A stretch of DNA of 64,000 bases from Sarcocystis neurona. Its lineage: Eukaryota > Apicomplexa > Conoidasida > Eucoccidiorida > Sarcocystidae. The number at the start of each line of letters is the position of its first letter. Position 1 is the stretch's first letter. This document shows, one piece after another, positions 11,732 to 23,200 of this stretch. Under the pieces are notes generated by a model. The model was not told where the DNA came from. It ran no database searches and was given only the letters and a program-made list of their open reading frames with translations. The stretch spans positions 3,201,532 through 3,265,531 of the forward strand of contig KL647290.1 of the NCBI GenBank assembly GCA_000727475.1. The letters are read 5' to 3'. Position numbers and translations under genes: made by a program.

Positions 11732-12563
11732 TTACAAGTTCTTGTCCGAGAAAGAGGAAAGGAAGCTGTGTTTCACATCATCGGCCACCTCGGTGGGTCT
11801 ACTAAGGCGACGACGCACAGCACCTTCGTGTATTTGTTGTTCGCCTAGTGAATTCCGTGTTTCACAGTACACGGCGAAGAACGGGAAAGTCTGCTTCAAT
11901 GTCTCCGCAAACTACACAGTGGTGAACGATAAAAACATGGGAAATCATCCTACGCTAGAGACACTCCGCACAGACTCTCACCTCCTTCACAGAAAAGGTC
12001 ACCAGGCAATTTTAGCGTCTTTCGGGGACTATCCAGCAGCAAGCCCGACACGGAGAGTGAAACATTTTTTGTCATGGTGGACAAGGATTTCTCGCAGCAC
12101 TGCGTAATCGTTACGCAGTGCATAGCGGCAGTTGCGGGACGCTAACGGAGGCATCACTAAAATGTGTACATACGATGCAGAAGTCCGAAATACAGACATC
12201 CGGTAACGGCTCTTGATGTATCACAAAAAAGATGTAATTGGCATCCCTGTTGACACGTGTGGATTCCAATGAAAATACCAGTTCAGTCAGACCCATGGGC
12301 TGGGACAGTGATTGGAGAAGCCATGGCGCAGTATCCTACGTCAGGAATGATGTCTACATTTTTGTTTGGTACTGCTTTAATCCTCACGCGATGACTGGGA
12401 AATAATTGTTACACTCCTTATTCGGATCTCGTGGTACGAGAGACCGCTAGCAGGTTGGCTAAAAGGACAAGCGAATCACCATCGACGCTGCAGGAGCCGG
12501 CGGCATAGAAGCCGACGCAGCTGCACTAGAAATGACCAGCAGCGACCACAGCACGTACCTCAT
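11732..12563 (-). CDS. Candidate small secreted cysteine-containing protein (4 exons)
   Basis: A hand-built gene model. Exon 1 (12563-12480) starts at an ATG with a clear signal peptide: MRYVLWSLLVISSAAASAS. Exon 2 (12299-12174) follows a TGTCCCAG acceptor and ends at a GTATGT donor. Exon 3 is 12099-11965. Exon 4 (11911-11732) ends ...SFSDKNL then TAA. All joins are phase 0 and the product is about 174 residues. The mature part has seven cysteines, two of them adjacent at the start of exon 3. The exon 2 stretch YIFFVIHQEPLPDVC faintly recalls the core of Eimeria SAG surface antigens, but the protein is too short for that family and I do not assign it. A stronger GTGAGA donor at 11981/11980 would end exon 3 in phase 1 and change the C terminus. 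Function unknown. Confidence 0.4.
12098..12120. repeat. Perfect 10-bp hairpin over a predicted splice acceptor
   Basis: CACTGCGTAA (12098-12107), a 3-base loop, then TTACGCAGTG (12111-12120). On the minus strand the predicted acceptor AG before exon 3 of the candidate secreted gene (exon starts at 12099) lies inside the stem. Confidence 0.9.
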
Positions 12564-13288
12564 TGTATCGCATACATCTCGGGACGCACTTGCATTTATT
12601 TGCGACGTCCTTTTGTTTGAAATTTGCGGGTTTCGCCGCCACGAGCACGACACCAGGAAAAGGGAGAAAGGCGGTGACGAACAGGCCCTCATTTCCCCTT
12701 GTACAACTAGAGTCCCGGGCAGCACACTGGGAGAAGGCGCACCAGCCGCAGCAGCGTGTTGAGCGAACATCATCACTCTTGTAAACTATGCAGCTCCTAC
12801 AGGCGCCACAGTCCAACAGCAGGAGGACGAGTAGCAACACTACAGGAAGACAATACACCGCCACATGGAATAAGATACCCATACTCTTGCAAAACGCTGT
12901 GCATCTCCCACGAGCACGAAAGAAGACCAGCGACAACAGCGTTGGTGGGTATAGTCGGTGTGTACGTTACGCAGCCAGCAGCGGCACACGTGTGAGGGGT
13001 CGAAAAGTGATGGCTTGCTTTGTCAAAAGAACAGTTAGTGTGGCCCCTGGCAATTTCTGTGGTCGTAAGCCCGGCAACACGATCTTAACGTATCAGTGTG
13101 AATCTTGAGGTGCCAGGGTGCATCGATATACAGACTGTACCGTGCTGTCGTCTGCACGTGTTGACGTTGCAATGCACACGCAAATGTCACTGAATTTCAG
13201 ACACACAACTACTACTACACTCTGACACTACCTCTGTCGCTTCCCACTCTCTCCACCTGGAGAGAAAATTACAATAAACTCAGTAACA

Positions 13289-13418
13289 CGGTGTCAAAGG
13301 TATTCTCAAAGTATTCAGTCACCCGTTAGCACACGGCTCCATGCATAAAAAGGCGGGTGTCAAAGGCGTTCTCAAGGTAGTCACTCACCCGTTAGCAAAC
13401 GGCTCCCCACATTAAAAA
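13289..13418. repeat. Two-copy tandem repeat, period 66 bp
   Basis: The block GTGTCAAAGG..TTCTCAA..AGT..TCACCCGTTAGC.AACGGCTCC occurs from 13291 and again from 13357 with few changes. It is in a spacer without a gene. Confidence 0.85.
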
Positions 13419-13551
13419 AATTGCACGCGCGGTCCTCGACGTACACGAACAAAAAATCGCATTCATCTATTGGGGACACCCATCAACAACAAGGTAACAC
13501 AGATGCGATCGTGATGCAGATGCTCGATCTTTCCCGGCAGCTGCCTCACGC

Positions 13552-14004
13552 CTAATCCTTTGCATCACTTGTAGCCTTCTCCCAAGGTGACAACTTCAGC
13601 CACTGGAATTCCGCTGTAATCGTCATTCGAAAACGGGAGAAACAGGAATTATCGGTGTGACCAGTCAGTGACACAGTGTTGGCTTCTAGCCGGCAACGGA
13701 ACTGCAGAGAAGGCGGGACGGAAGTGTCTTCACTGCGAGTTTGCAGCAGGGATTTTCTGGCGGGATCCCGTTTGCTGCAAACAACTCCGGAGAAGCGGCC
13801 AGATCCAGCTAAATATCCCATGGTTTGAAATCTGAAGGTGAGGATGCTCACCGCGTCAACTTTTTCTGGAGCTAGTGATTTGTAACTTTTATTTACATCG
13901 ACTACGTAGGGGTATGTACAGTGCAGTATCTCTCGAAGTGAAGCGGTGTGTGTGAAGAGCACTGCATTTAAGGAAACTGTGTATATGCTAGACGCACACT
14001 TCAC
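13552..14004 (-). CDS. Doubtful hypothetical frame
   Basis: An uninterrupted 150-codon minus-strand frame in sequence that is not CAG-rich. Its second half (about 13560-13860) is mixed in composition and protein-like, for example FRFQTMGYLAGSGRFSG. No domain, signal peptide or clear splice partner was seen. It may be an exon or chance. Confidence 0.2.
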   Translation of the reverse strand: MKCASSIYTVSLNAVLFTHTASLREILHCTYPYVVDVNKSYKSLAPEKVDAVSILTFRFQTMGYLAGSGRFSGVVCSKRDPARKSLLQTRSEDTSVPPSLQFRCRLEANTVSLTGHTDNSCFSRFRMTITAEFQWLKLSPWEKATSDAKD

Positions 14005-14114
14005 CTAGGTGGGACAAGGAGAGCTTAGTAACACCATCGTACACTTTCCCCCTAAGAAGCACACTCAAAGCATCTCCCTTTTTTACATCGTTGTGCTTCT
14101 TCACCACGCAGTGT

Positions 14115-14172
14115 GTTTACGCACATGCGCTGACCAGACAACTACTGAACTACGTGACCGCAGTGCGTAAAC
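14115..14172. repeat. 10-bp inverted repeat
   Basis: GTTTACGCAC at 14115-14124 is exactly inverted at 14163-14172, with a spacer of 38 bases. No gene explains it. Confidence 0.7.
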
Positions 14173-15288
14173 CGTCTACGCTGTACGCACACCTAGGCAT
14201 CCATGACATTCCTTCCGTTGAAAGCGAGTGTAACTAGTGCAACGTATCAGTTTCTTTGGTCTTACCCGTGACACTGCCTTCCACACTGGGTGCGGCCAAC
14301 CATGAAAAAGCGTGGTCCTTCGATGTATTTTGTGTCCTTGTACTGCTTTTCACTCAATATGTATGTGCAGCGCTACTTCGACCGCCTTGTGTACGTATTC
14401 CCATGATCTACACATGGACACATGTACATGTATATATATATATATGTATACACACGTCCGTGTTCCTGAATCTACGCACTTACACAAACAGACCGATACG
14501 TGACCGAAAGACTACAAGCGTGTGCTATCCACCCCTGGTAGATTGGCCTTCTGGTAGACAACACCAGCTGTGCTGTCGTCCTGCTTTTGCTGAAACAAGA
14601 AGGGCTTCGGCACTACTTGAATCAGGCAAGCGAGGTCTGCCACTTCATACACCGCTGTGGATCTGCTTTATCAAGAAGTTGGTTAGTAGTGAGTCCCATG
14701 AAACGGACATGTTTTTGTACGGGAACTTACACTGAAAAGAGTTGCCTATTTGTGAGGGAAGCCCGGCAAACATCAGGGAGGCCACCAGCGCAGCGCGCAC
14801 TTCATCAGTAGTGAGAACACCACCGTATATACACACTGGCAGTCACAGGCAGGTTGCACGCGATTCGGTAGTAGTGGAAACAACACCGCAAGCACTTATC
14901 AGTGCAAGCAAGGTTCGCATAACATCTCATCAGTTGTCAAAATAACACATCGAATATCTGAGTCATACTGGCGCCCAAACAGCACATAATTCTGCAGCGT
15001 TTTTCACAAGTAGTTCCGATACCGCTACTACTATGATATTTATGGGAGCAGCGTAGCCGGATATTCCTTAGCAGGGAGACCAACAGAGAAAGGTATTTTC
15101 CGATATACTTTATCCAGCGGCTCCATCGGGGTCGCTCCGTGTACTTTTTCGGTGCGCAGGATGTGTCGTCGTACACGCAGCTCTCAAGAGAGATACCCAC
15201 TGGAAGATAGTTTCATATATCGGACCCACACGCAGATGCTTCTCACAGGTGTCCATCCACGTGCACCGTGCGTGTACCCCCTGCACAA

Positions 15289-18200
15289 TTATTTCTTCGC
15301 AGAAGGTGGCGGTGAAGCGAAACTCTCAAAATGTGTCAAAAACTCTCTACCATCGCCACGGGAGTAGACAGCTGCTTTCAATTCCTCGTTGCATACCTTT
15401 CGTCCATACAAACAATCTTGAGTTTCCACCGAATCACTGCGTGTATGCAGACACGTGTAGACGTGCATATGCAATATGCGCGTATAGCATACGTGTACAT
15501 CCGCACACATGTATCTGGGTAATTGGTGCGAAAGTGCTCAAGGGGCAGCTTCATCATAGACTGGCTTGATGATTCCTGGTAGGCGCGCGTAGTGACGCTC
15601 AACCTAAAGTTTGGAATTAGGCAAGGGTGGTTGGGTGGCTGCAGTGACGTTAGGCGACTTCTGCGGGCACTCTGAAGTTCACAGTGAAGCAAAATTGTGT
15701 TGACTACAATGGTAGCGCCGTAAGCTCTCAAAGCTGTGAACGAACATGCAGTTAATTTGTCTACTTTCCTTCGGAGTAAACGGTGCGACGCTGACGACAC
15801 TGGGAAAAGCTTGTGAAGGGAAAAACATTGGAGACCTTTTTATGTTTTCGTGCACAACCGCGTTGACATTTTTGCGGGTCAACAAATAGAGCAAGTGCTG
15901 AGTTTTGGATGCGCTGGTATGGAGAGTTTCATGCAGGAGGCTTCTTCCTGAGCTGGGTGTGGCGGCACCTGGTTGTGTACGCTAGCTGCCACAGGCTTGG
16001 CAGCACGGGGGAAGCAGCATGGAGCAAGAAGCACGGAGCAAGCAGCACGGTGATCATCAGATGGAACAAGAAAGTCCCTACGCCGTTGCAAGTATACCGC
16101 GTGAGCGCCGGCAGCTTACAGGACAGATATCCGGCTTCCTGTGTGGACTCGCAGAAATCACAAAGGCTGCCGCAGGTAATCTCTTTCATGCCAGGGAAAC
16201 CCCCTTAAACAGGAAACGGTACGTCTTCGGGAACGGCCTACAGACATTCTTCACGTGCTGAAGTTTTCAACGCCCGGCTGCGAACACGGCGGTAAAGAGA
16301 GTGAGTCAAGTCTTCAGAATCATCTGCCAAGAACGAGACTATCCAGTGTCGTGTACTTAAGAATCATTCACTTGAGACGAGACATAGCAGGAGAAATATG
16401 TAAAAGGAGACTTCAGTCGGAACAAGTTTCTTGATAAAATTGTCACCTGTTGGCCGGAGAACATTCATGAGGGCACCACACACCCGGCCGGTTTTGAAAA
16501 TCATGATCACTCACTGACTACGAAACTTAATGCTTTGTTCTTTCCCCTCTACGTGCGCGGTGTATCCACAAAAATAGAATGAAGCCTCCTCTCCAGGACA
16601 ATAATTGCATTTACACGAGATTTTGCAGCAGAGTCACACATCCTCGAGTGATGTTCTTTTGATACAGGTGCGCGCTACCATTGATACGCGTACAAGAATA
16701 GAGTGGTATGCTCTATGCGTATGTCTTCAGAGAGAGCAGAGCAGCTTCTAGGGCACTCACCCAGGAGGCTCGACACTGTGCGCATGTCGACTACCTCTCT
16801 CTCCTGGATGGTGGAGGGCCGCCACTCAATACCAAGCTGCTGCAGCTCACTCCCTACGTAGACCCACGCTACCAGGCGCGCTCTCTCTCCATACATACAC
16901 GTGCGTATATATCTGCCCACGTTGGTGCGCGTAGACGTTCATGGGAGAGGACAACGGAGTGAAACACAGAAAAGAAGGGATTCACCGAAAGTTCTGGACT
17001 AAATTCTGCCCGTACGTGGACTTATTAATCCACCGTTGCAATTGCCATGAGGCCAGTATGACTCCGCTGCGTATGTCTCTCGGGCTGACTCATACATCGC
17101 TGCTGAGATCATCACGAGCTGGAGACGCCGTGCTGCTTCTGTTTTGTTCAGCTCACCCTGGTCCTACTGTTACCCGTGCTGCCCCCTGTCCTGCTGCTAC
17201 GTTTGCTGCAGTACTGTCGCCGTGGCTGGAGCTGTCGTTGTCGCAGAGTCAGTGCGTGACGCTTCTGAGCGGCTGGTTGCTGCCACAGCTGTACCGACAC
17301 GGCGCAGTCGCTGCAGGCAACATTGCTGCGCTCGTGTCGCCGTAGCCGCACAGGTCAAGTGACGCCAGTGTAGCTGGTCCAAAAGCGTTCCTAGTGCCGC
17401 ATCTGGTGCAGAAGTTTCATTAATGCGGCCCTTGGTGGAGTTTTTGGTGCTTCTGCCTTCCTGTATCTTAACTAATTCGCCTTGTCACTGCTGCCCCTGC
17501 GCTCTCACGCCACTGCTCCCCCTGTGTTGGAGTCGATGGCTATCCGTTCCTACTTTTCGCCGCGGCAGCAAGGGAGCCGTACACCGCCTCAGGCACATCC
17601 GGCGACAAAGTGATACTCACCTCTTCTCCTGTTGCCCCACCACCTGTTTTTCCTGCTGTTTCTGCTGCTTCTCGTGCTGGTGGACCTGGTGTTGCTGCTG
17701 CCACTCGAGCGTTGTAATACTCGGCGGTGACTTGTTGCTCATCCAGATAGTAGCCCTGCCCAAAAAATCCGTGCTTGAAGACGTACCCCAGACGAGGCTC
17801 CTACAGAGAAGAAACGCACACACAAGTTTACGTGCGGGATATCCTCATGCAACGCCTGTGTGCACTGCAGGATATACGTAACGGATACGCCAAGGTATTT
17901 TCTATACGTGCGCACATTTACGTGAACGGCACCCGCTTGTCGAGCCGAAACGCGCCCCGACACACGCCAAAGTGCGGCTGCAGGCTGGAGACTACCCCAG
18001 CTAGAGCAGCAGCTCTCGAACTCCGACTTGCAGTCCGCAGGAAGCCTCGCTGGGGGGCAGCAGTGTAGCAACAGAAGACTGACGCACGCGTCAAAACCAA
18101 CCTTACAAGCACACCTCCTGCACTGCTGCTCCAACACAGGCATCACCAAAGTGGCAGTAGTGGCGGAGCAGTGGCACCCGCCCAGCAACAGCTAACGCAA

Positions 18201-19065
18201 TGCAGCTACAGCAACGTTTGCACAATGCAGAAACACCGGTAGTAGCTAAGTACATCCTGCGAGGCATTGCATACCAGGGCGGTGGAGCAACGCACGAGGC
18301 AGAGCACCGTCAACGTAATACCACAGAAGATGCTTCTCCCTCCACAGTAGCAGCCGCAGCAGTACGCGAACGGCAAGGCAGCAACGCAAGCTAAACCGCA
18401 GTGACAGCAATTATTCGCGTCACAGCAGCAAAAGTAAATCCCGCGGTGCACAGGGAAAAGTCGCCTGTCCCCCGCGTACATAGCAACAGCTGCATAACAG
18501 GGCAGCCGAGAAGCATAACCTCTGCATCCCCCACATCAAAACAGCGACAGCACGTACGTACGATACTTATACGAAGTGTAGACGAACCAGGAAGGACTGA
18601 GCAGCAATGAACAAGGGAGCGTCTGAAGGAAGAGCCGCCATGACGCGCGCCTGCGCCCGCTGTCGCTGGACCTGCCGCACCCACCCAAAAGATCCACACA
18701 CACCAGCAGTACAGGTGGCACACGATGAAGTTGCGCACGCAGAGACTGGAACCGTGGAAGAAAAAAACTCAGCGCGGATCTGGGCGTGTCAAATGGAACA
18801 GACAATTACACATATACACTATATATACGTATGTATAGCATGTCTAAGGAAAGTGGGTAAATGGGCGTTGACGCGTCTTCGTGCTCCTACGTAGAAATGC
18901 GAAAAATAATTAGAATAGGAGCACGCAGAACGACCTCACATAAATGGAGATTCGTCTACCTGCAGTCGTGCGTGCAGGTTAAAGAGCTTGACGTATGCGT
19001 ACTAAATATGCAGGGCCTTCAGGCGTAAAAACACGAGCCAAACCGATGCGAACAGCAGCGACCAT
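15289..19065 (-). CDS. Unidentified multi-exon gene (one internal link missing)
   Basis: I do not recognise the product. Exon-like blocks in order: 19065-19003 (ATG, MVAAVRIGLARVFTPEGPAYL), 17800-17621 (acceptor TTCTCTGTAG, donor GTGAGTATC, with LGYVFKHGFFGQGYYLDEQ), 16853-16761 (donor GTGAGTG), 16166-16120 (donor GTAAGC), 15897-15836, 15603-15509, and 15416-15289 ending EFLTHFESFASPPPSAKK then TAA. Blocks three to seven join with matching phases (1, 0, 2, 1), and blocks one and two join in phase 0. Between 17621 and 16853 the phase changes from 0 to 1, so an exon is missing or these are two genes. The donor at 15835 (GTCTCC) is weak. Without the missing exon the product is about 220 residues. 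Block two carries an Ala/Gly/Glu-rich tail typical of coccidian CAG expansions. Confidence 0.45.
18880..18925. repeat. 10-bp inverted repeat
   Basis: CGTGCTCCTA at 18880-18889 is exactly inverted (TAGGAGCACG) at 18916-18925, around an A/T-rich 26-base loop. It lies in what would be the first intron of the unidentified minus-strand gene. Confidence 0.85.
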
Positions 19066-20215
19066 GATTTTACTTCTGCAAGGCGGACGCCTAACTGCAG
19101 AGAAGAAATTATACAGTCCGGGGATTTACATAGGTATATACACATATGTAAATCCGCGGATTCCATCCAGGCGCTTTACAGCTCTGCGTCACGTGCGCCT
19201 GCTGATGCACACCGGAAGACTGGGTCCGAAGAAGAACGTTGACACTTTCTGAATCGCCCACAAGCCTTAATCTTCCTAATGGTTACGCTTTCCTGCAGAC
19301 GTAATACAACTGGAGCATCCACACTGCCTTGTCTCCCCTATAGAAGTCGCGACGGACGCCAATACATCTCGGTATGATCAGCACGAGCTGCTAACCGAGC
19401 GGGGAAACGCCGATCCTTGAGGGTCTACATCAACCCAGACATGTACACATGTAGCCACCTCTCTCTCTACACACGTACACCAACGCGGCACGCAATGCGA
19501 ACCTCCGAGAGGCAGACGTTCTAGGCTCTGCATGCACGTGGGGGTCACGAACATCAACAGAAAACAATACATTCATCTGCGTGTGTACGTGACGCGGACG
19601 CGAGTGGGAACACGTGCAATCGACGCCAGCGAAGATCGTTCTCATGAGCATGCAGGCGCACCAGGGGAACGCACTCCTTTGCGTACGTACATTAGTCTAT
19701 CTATCTACATTCACATACACGCACTTCTTCCGGAAGAACTACTGAAGACGAGACGCTATGTCACATTTCCTACCCGCCTGCGCGCCTGCAGCTCCGGCAA
19801 CTATTGATTTTTACTGCTTCTGCTAGTGCTAGCACTCCTCCTACAACTACGACAGGTACTAACACGGCGACACAACTCCTAGCATAACTTTCACTAGGGA
19901 GGCCAACTGTCCTGCTTTACTTCCACCTTCGGGTCTCCTTTTCCAAGTACCGCTTTCCGTCCCCTACGTACGTGTGCAAATGCAGTACACACGTACACAA
20001 ATCTGTTTGTGAACACTTCCAATTTTCTAGGCTCCCTCTACATAACCCTACCCTGCACAGCTCTCCAAAACACACACCCAGAGTACGCTCATATATACAG
20101 ATACGTACGCACGCCAGCATGCACCCACACAGGCGTTTGTTTGGTGCGTTTCACATATCACTGCAAATTTGTCTATCTAAGTATCCACATACTGGGCGGT
20201 GTGTATCCTTTTCGA
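19066..20215. other. Spacer between the unidentified gene and SYF1
   Basis: It contains a hairpin (19122-19155) and scattered TACGTGT-type microsatellite. If the SYF1 transcript is spliced at the GTGAGT at 20323-20318, its last small exon should lie in this spacer, but I could not identify it. Confidence 0.5.
19122..19155. repeat. 11-bp hairpin
   Basis: GGATTTACATA (19122-19132) faces TATGTAAATCC (19145-19155) exactly, with a 12-base loop. Confidence 0.85.
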
Positions 20216-23200
20216 TCAACCCCGACCGACCTCGCACTCCCTCTCTCTATGTCGATGCGCGTAATCTATTTTCATCCTTCTGCACACGCTGCAAGCGCAG
20301 CAGCTTGAGGTTCGTGGACTCACAGCCTGGAACTCAGCCTCAGCTTGTGCAAGCTCTGCCTCATCCATTTGTCGTTTCTTTTTGTAGAACAACTCTTCTT
20401 CAACTGATTTCTGTTCTGTTTCGGCGCGCCGTTTGAGCTCTGCAGAGGAGCGTTGGGCAGCCGCAGCGTCGCCTGCGGCAGCAGCGGCGAGCGCCTGCTC
20501 CTCCTGCTGCTGTCCTGCCTGCTGCCGCTGCTCTTCTGCTGCTGCCAGGCCTTGCGCCAGCTCCAGCACGCTCTGATGCACTTGAGTGTACTGCGCTATC
20601 ACGCTGCGCTTCACCCGCAGCATATCCTTGAAGGTGTCTTCGTTGCCATGCGCCACCTCGAAATCCTTCCACGCCTGTATTTACACATTAGCGAAGGCAC
20701 AAGCACACGTGTCTATACACGTTTGTACAGACCTCGTCGAGCTATACTGTGTGTGAGTGGTGCACCCAGAAACATACAACAGAGATAGCAGCAACGGGTA
20801 CGTGTGTATACACAGTCCTTCAGAGAAGTTTTGAAGTGGGGCGCGGTACGGAAAGGCAGGGGCAGGGGTCCCTTCGTGTGAAGTTCACACATGTCTACAC
20901 ATGCATATACAACCTTACACACAAATATATTCACATATATATATATATATATATAAAGTCTTCGAGTGATGGGTCACTGTGTGCCTATCACTCGAAAAAA
21001 TCCGTGCGAGTTGCTACCCGTAAGCCAAACACTGTTCAAAGGCCGCGCTGGTGCCGGTCCGTCCTTCACGCTTTCACGCGTACTGGTAGACGCGTTCGTA
21101 CGTTGAGTCTTCCTGCAAGATAGACTGGCTGAAGAAAGAGGGAAACTGGCGAGCAGGTACACATCGTCGTGTGCGTGCGTTCAGAAAATGTCTGCGACAT
21201 ACAGGACCAGCGACACTGGGTAATTTCGACAGTTGCACTTCCTCTCAGGGGATCAATGACTTCGTTTTGTGTACGTCTGTCTACGCACGTTCTTCCGTGC
21301 ACTCCAGTCACCTCTGCGGACAGAAGCGGCCGGGCGAACATACCTACCTCCCTCAATGAATTCGTGCACATTCCACCCCACTGAACGTCAAGCAAAACTC
21401 CTCAGTAAACACTTCGAAAAGAAAGACACGCTTTCCCTTGTTTAAACAGAAGACTTCATTTACGTAAGGGGTTCCATGGACAGGAAACAAGACGCGCGCA
21501 CGGAACCCAGTGGCGTTCTCAATACACAGTCTTAAACGTGTTTGTCGGGCACATTCGTATGGATATACATATGCAGATATACATATATACATACGTACTC
21601 ACGTGCGACTACACGCATTTGTGAACACCCTGTGCACACACAGAGACGGAGAAGAGAGTCACACAACTTTTGAGGAACACACAAACAGCCAGTTTTGTAC
21701 GAACTACACAAATGCACCGGAGACAGAACGTACCTTCCAGAATTCAGGATGAACGCTAGGGTCGCAGAATTGAGCGCAGTGCTCGTATATAGCGCGACTG
21801 CGGTCGACTTCACCCAAACCGCGCTCCACAAGCGCGTAGCGCATGCACATTTCTCTCGCCTGCACCGCACACAGTAAGAGAACATTCACTGCAACTAAAG
21901 GCAAGAGCAGCACCTATACCAGGCAGCAAAAGGAGGCGCAGCAGACGCGCAGCAGCAGTGACAAACCACAGCACCTACGCCACGCAGCAGCAGCCGTGCT
22001 AGCCAGCGGCAGCGGCACTTGGTCCCAGCAGCACCAAAACGCAGTAGCAGCAACACGGACAAGCGCAGATACGTGGCAGCACCACTAGCAGCCATAACCA
22101 CCACCAACACTACGAGGGACAAGCAGCAACAGTGGCAATGACAAAGGGCAGCACCGGCAAGCTGAACTCGCCGCAACGGTAGCGGCAAGTACAACTAGTC
22201 GTAGCAGCACTGAAGAACAGTGCGAGCACCGGGCATCAGCAGCAGCAACACAGAAAGAACAAGCGGCAGAAGAAGCACCAGCAACAGCGATGGGGTGAAA
22301 TGCACCGGGAGCAACTCCAACAGGAACACCACAACAAAAATGAACAATTAGGAGTGCCACGTACTAGCAAGGGTGTCCCCACTTCCGCCCGATTATTGAA
22401 CAGCAGCAAATGTATAAAAGGCAGCATCAATGGCGAAGAATAGCAGTGGCATGAGCAGCCACAATACAAGAAGTTGCACGTGGGCACCTGCAGACTGCTG
22501 CTGCTGCAGCTGCCACTAAGAGCACTGCTGTTGCCCTTCGCCCTGTCTCCTGTATTACCGGGGAAGCTCATGAAATAAATGCCCTACTGTTCCAACAAAT
22601 GCGTAGAGGTCAGTCTGAGCTTCTGCTAGGTGCGGTGCTGCTGTTCCGCCTCAGCAGACACACCAGCGGGGGCGACGCCCGCACCCGCTACTGCGCTAGT
22701 CGCAGCAGCATCAGCAGCTGCACGAGAGAGGGGATGAGACAGGTGGGAGCGTATACGGCAACAGCGGCAGCAGGAAAACGGACAGAAGAGGCAGAGACAA
22801 AGGGTACGCGGAGAACACCTCGGCTCGATTGGAGCACCACGGGCTGCAGAGGGTAAACAAGAGAATAACTGCGTCACGCAGCAGCAGTTGCAAAGGCAGG
22901 ACAAACGAAATGGGCACGGGCAACGCACACACAGCGAGAGTACCGAATGCAGAGCCAGCATAGTTGCAGCTGGGCGGGAGCTGCTCGAGCAGCATTCGCA
23001 GAGTCACAGAGAGAAGAGCAAACGCCGAAACAGAAAAAGCAGTGGCCGTGCAGCAGCAGCGTACGAGAAGGCAGGCGAGTGATGGGGACAGCCGGACGTT
23101 GCCTGCCTCTCCGCCACCCTCCCTCCTCCCTATTCCTTTACGTATTTTTGAGCAGGAGAATAGCGTAAGTATGTATTGTTATGCAAACGAATCTCACGTC

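Larger units (their letters stand above)
12564..15288. other. Spacer with one tandem repeat and one doubtful frame
   Basis: Repeat-poor sequence. About 12440-12960 is mildly CAG-rich. From 13552 to 14004 a 150-codon minus frame stays open (listed separately). Around 14430-14450 and 14840 there are TATAC microsatellites. Nothing else could be supported. Confidence 0.5.

Noticed and set aside
15540..15603. Alternative terminal exon VERHYARLPGIIKPVYDEAAP with stop
   Set aside because: Protein-like, but its phase does not follow the preceding exon; the other frame joins in phase to the exon ending at 15289.
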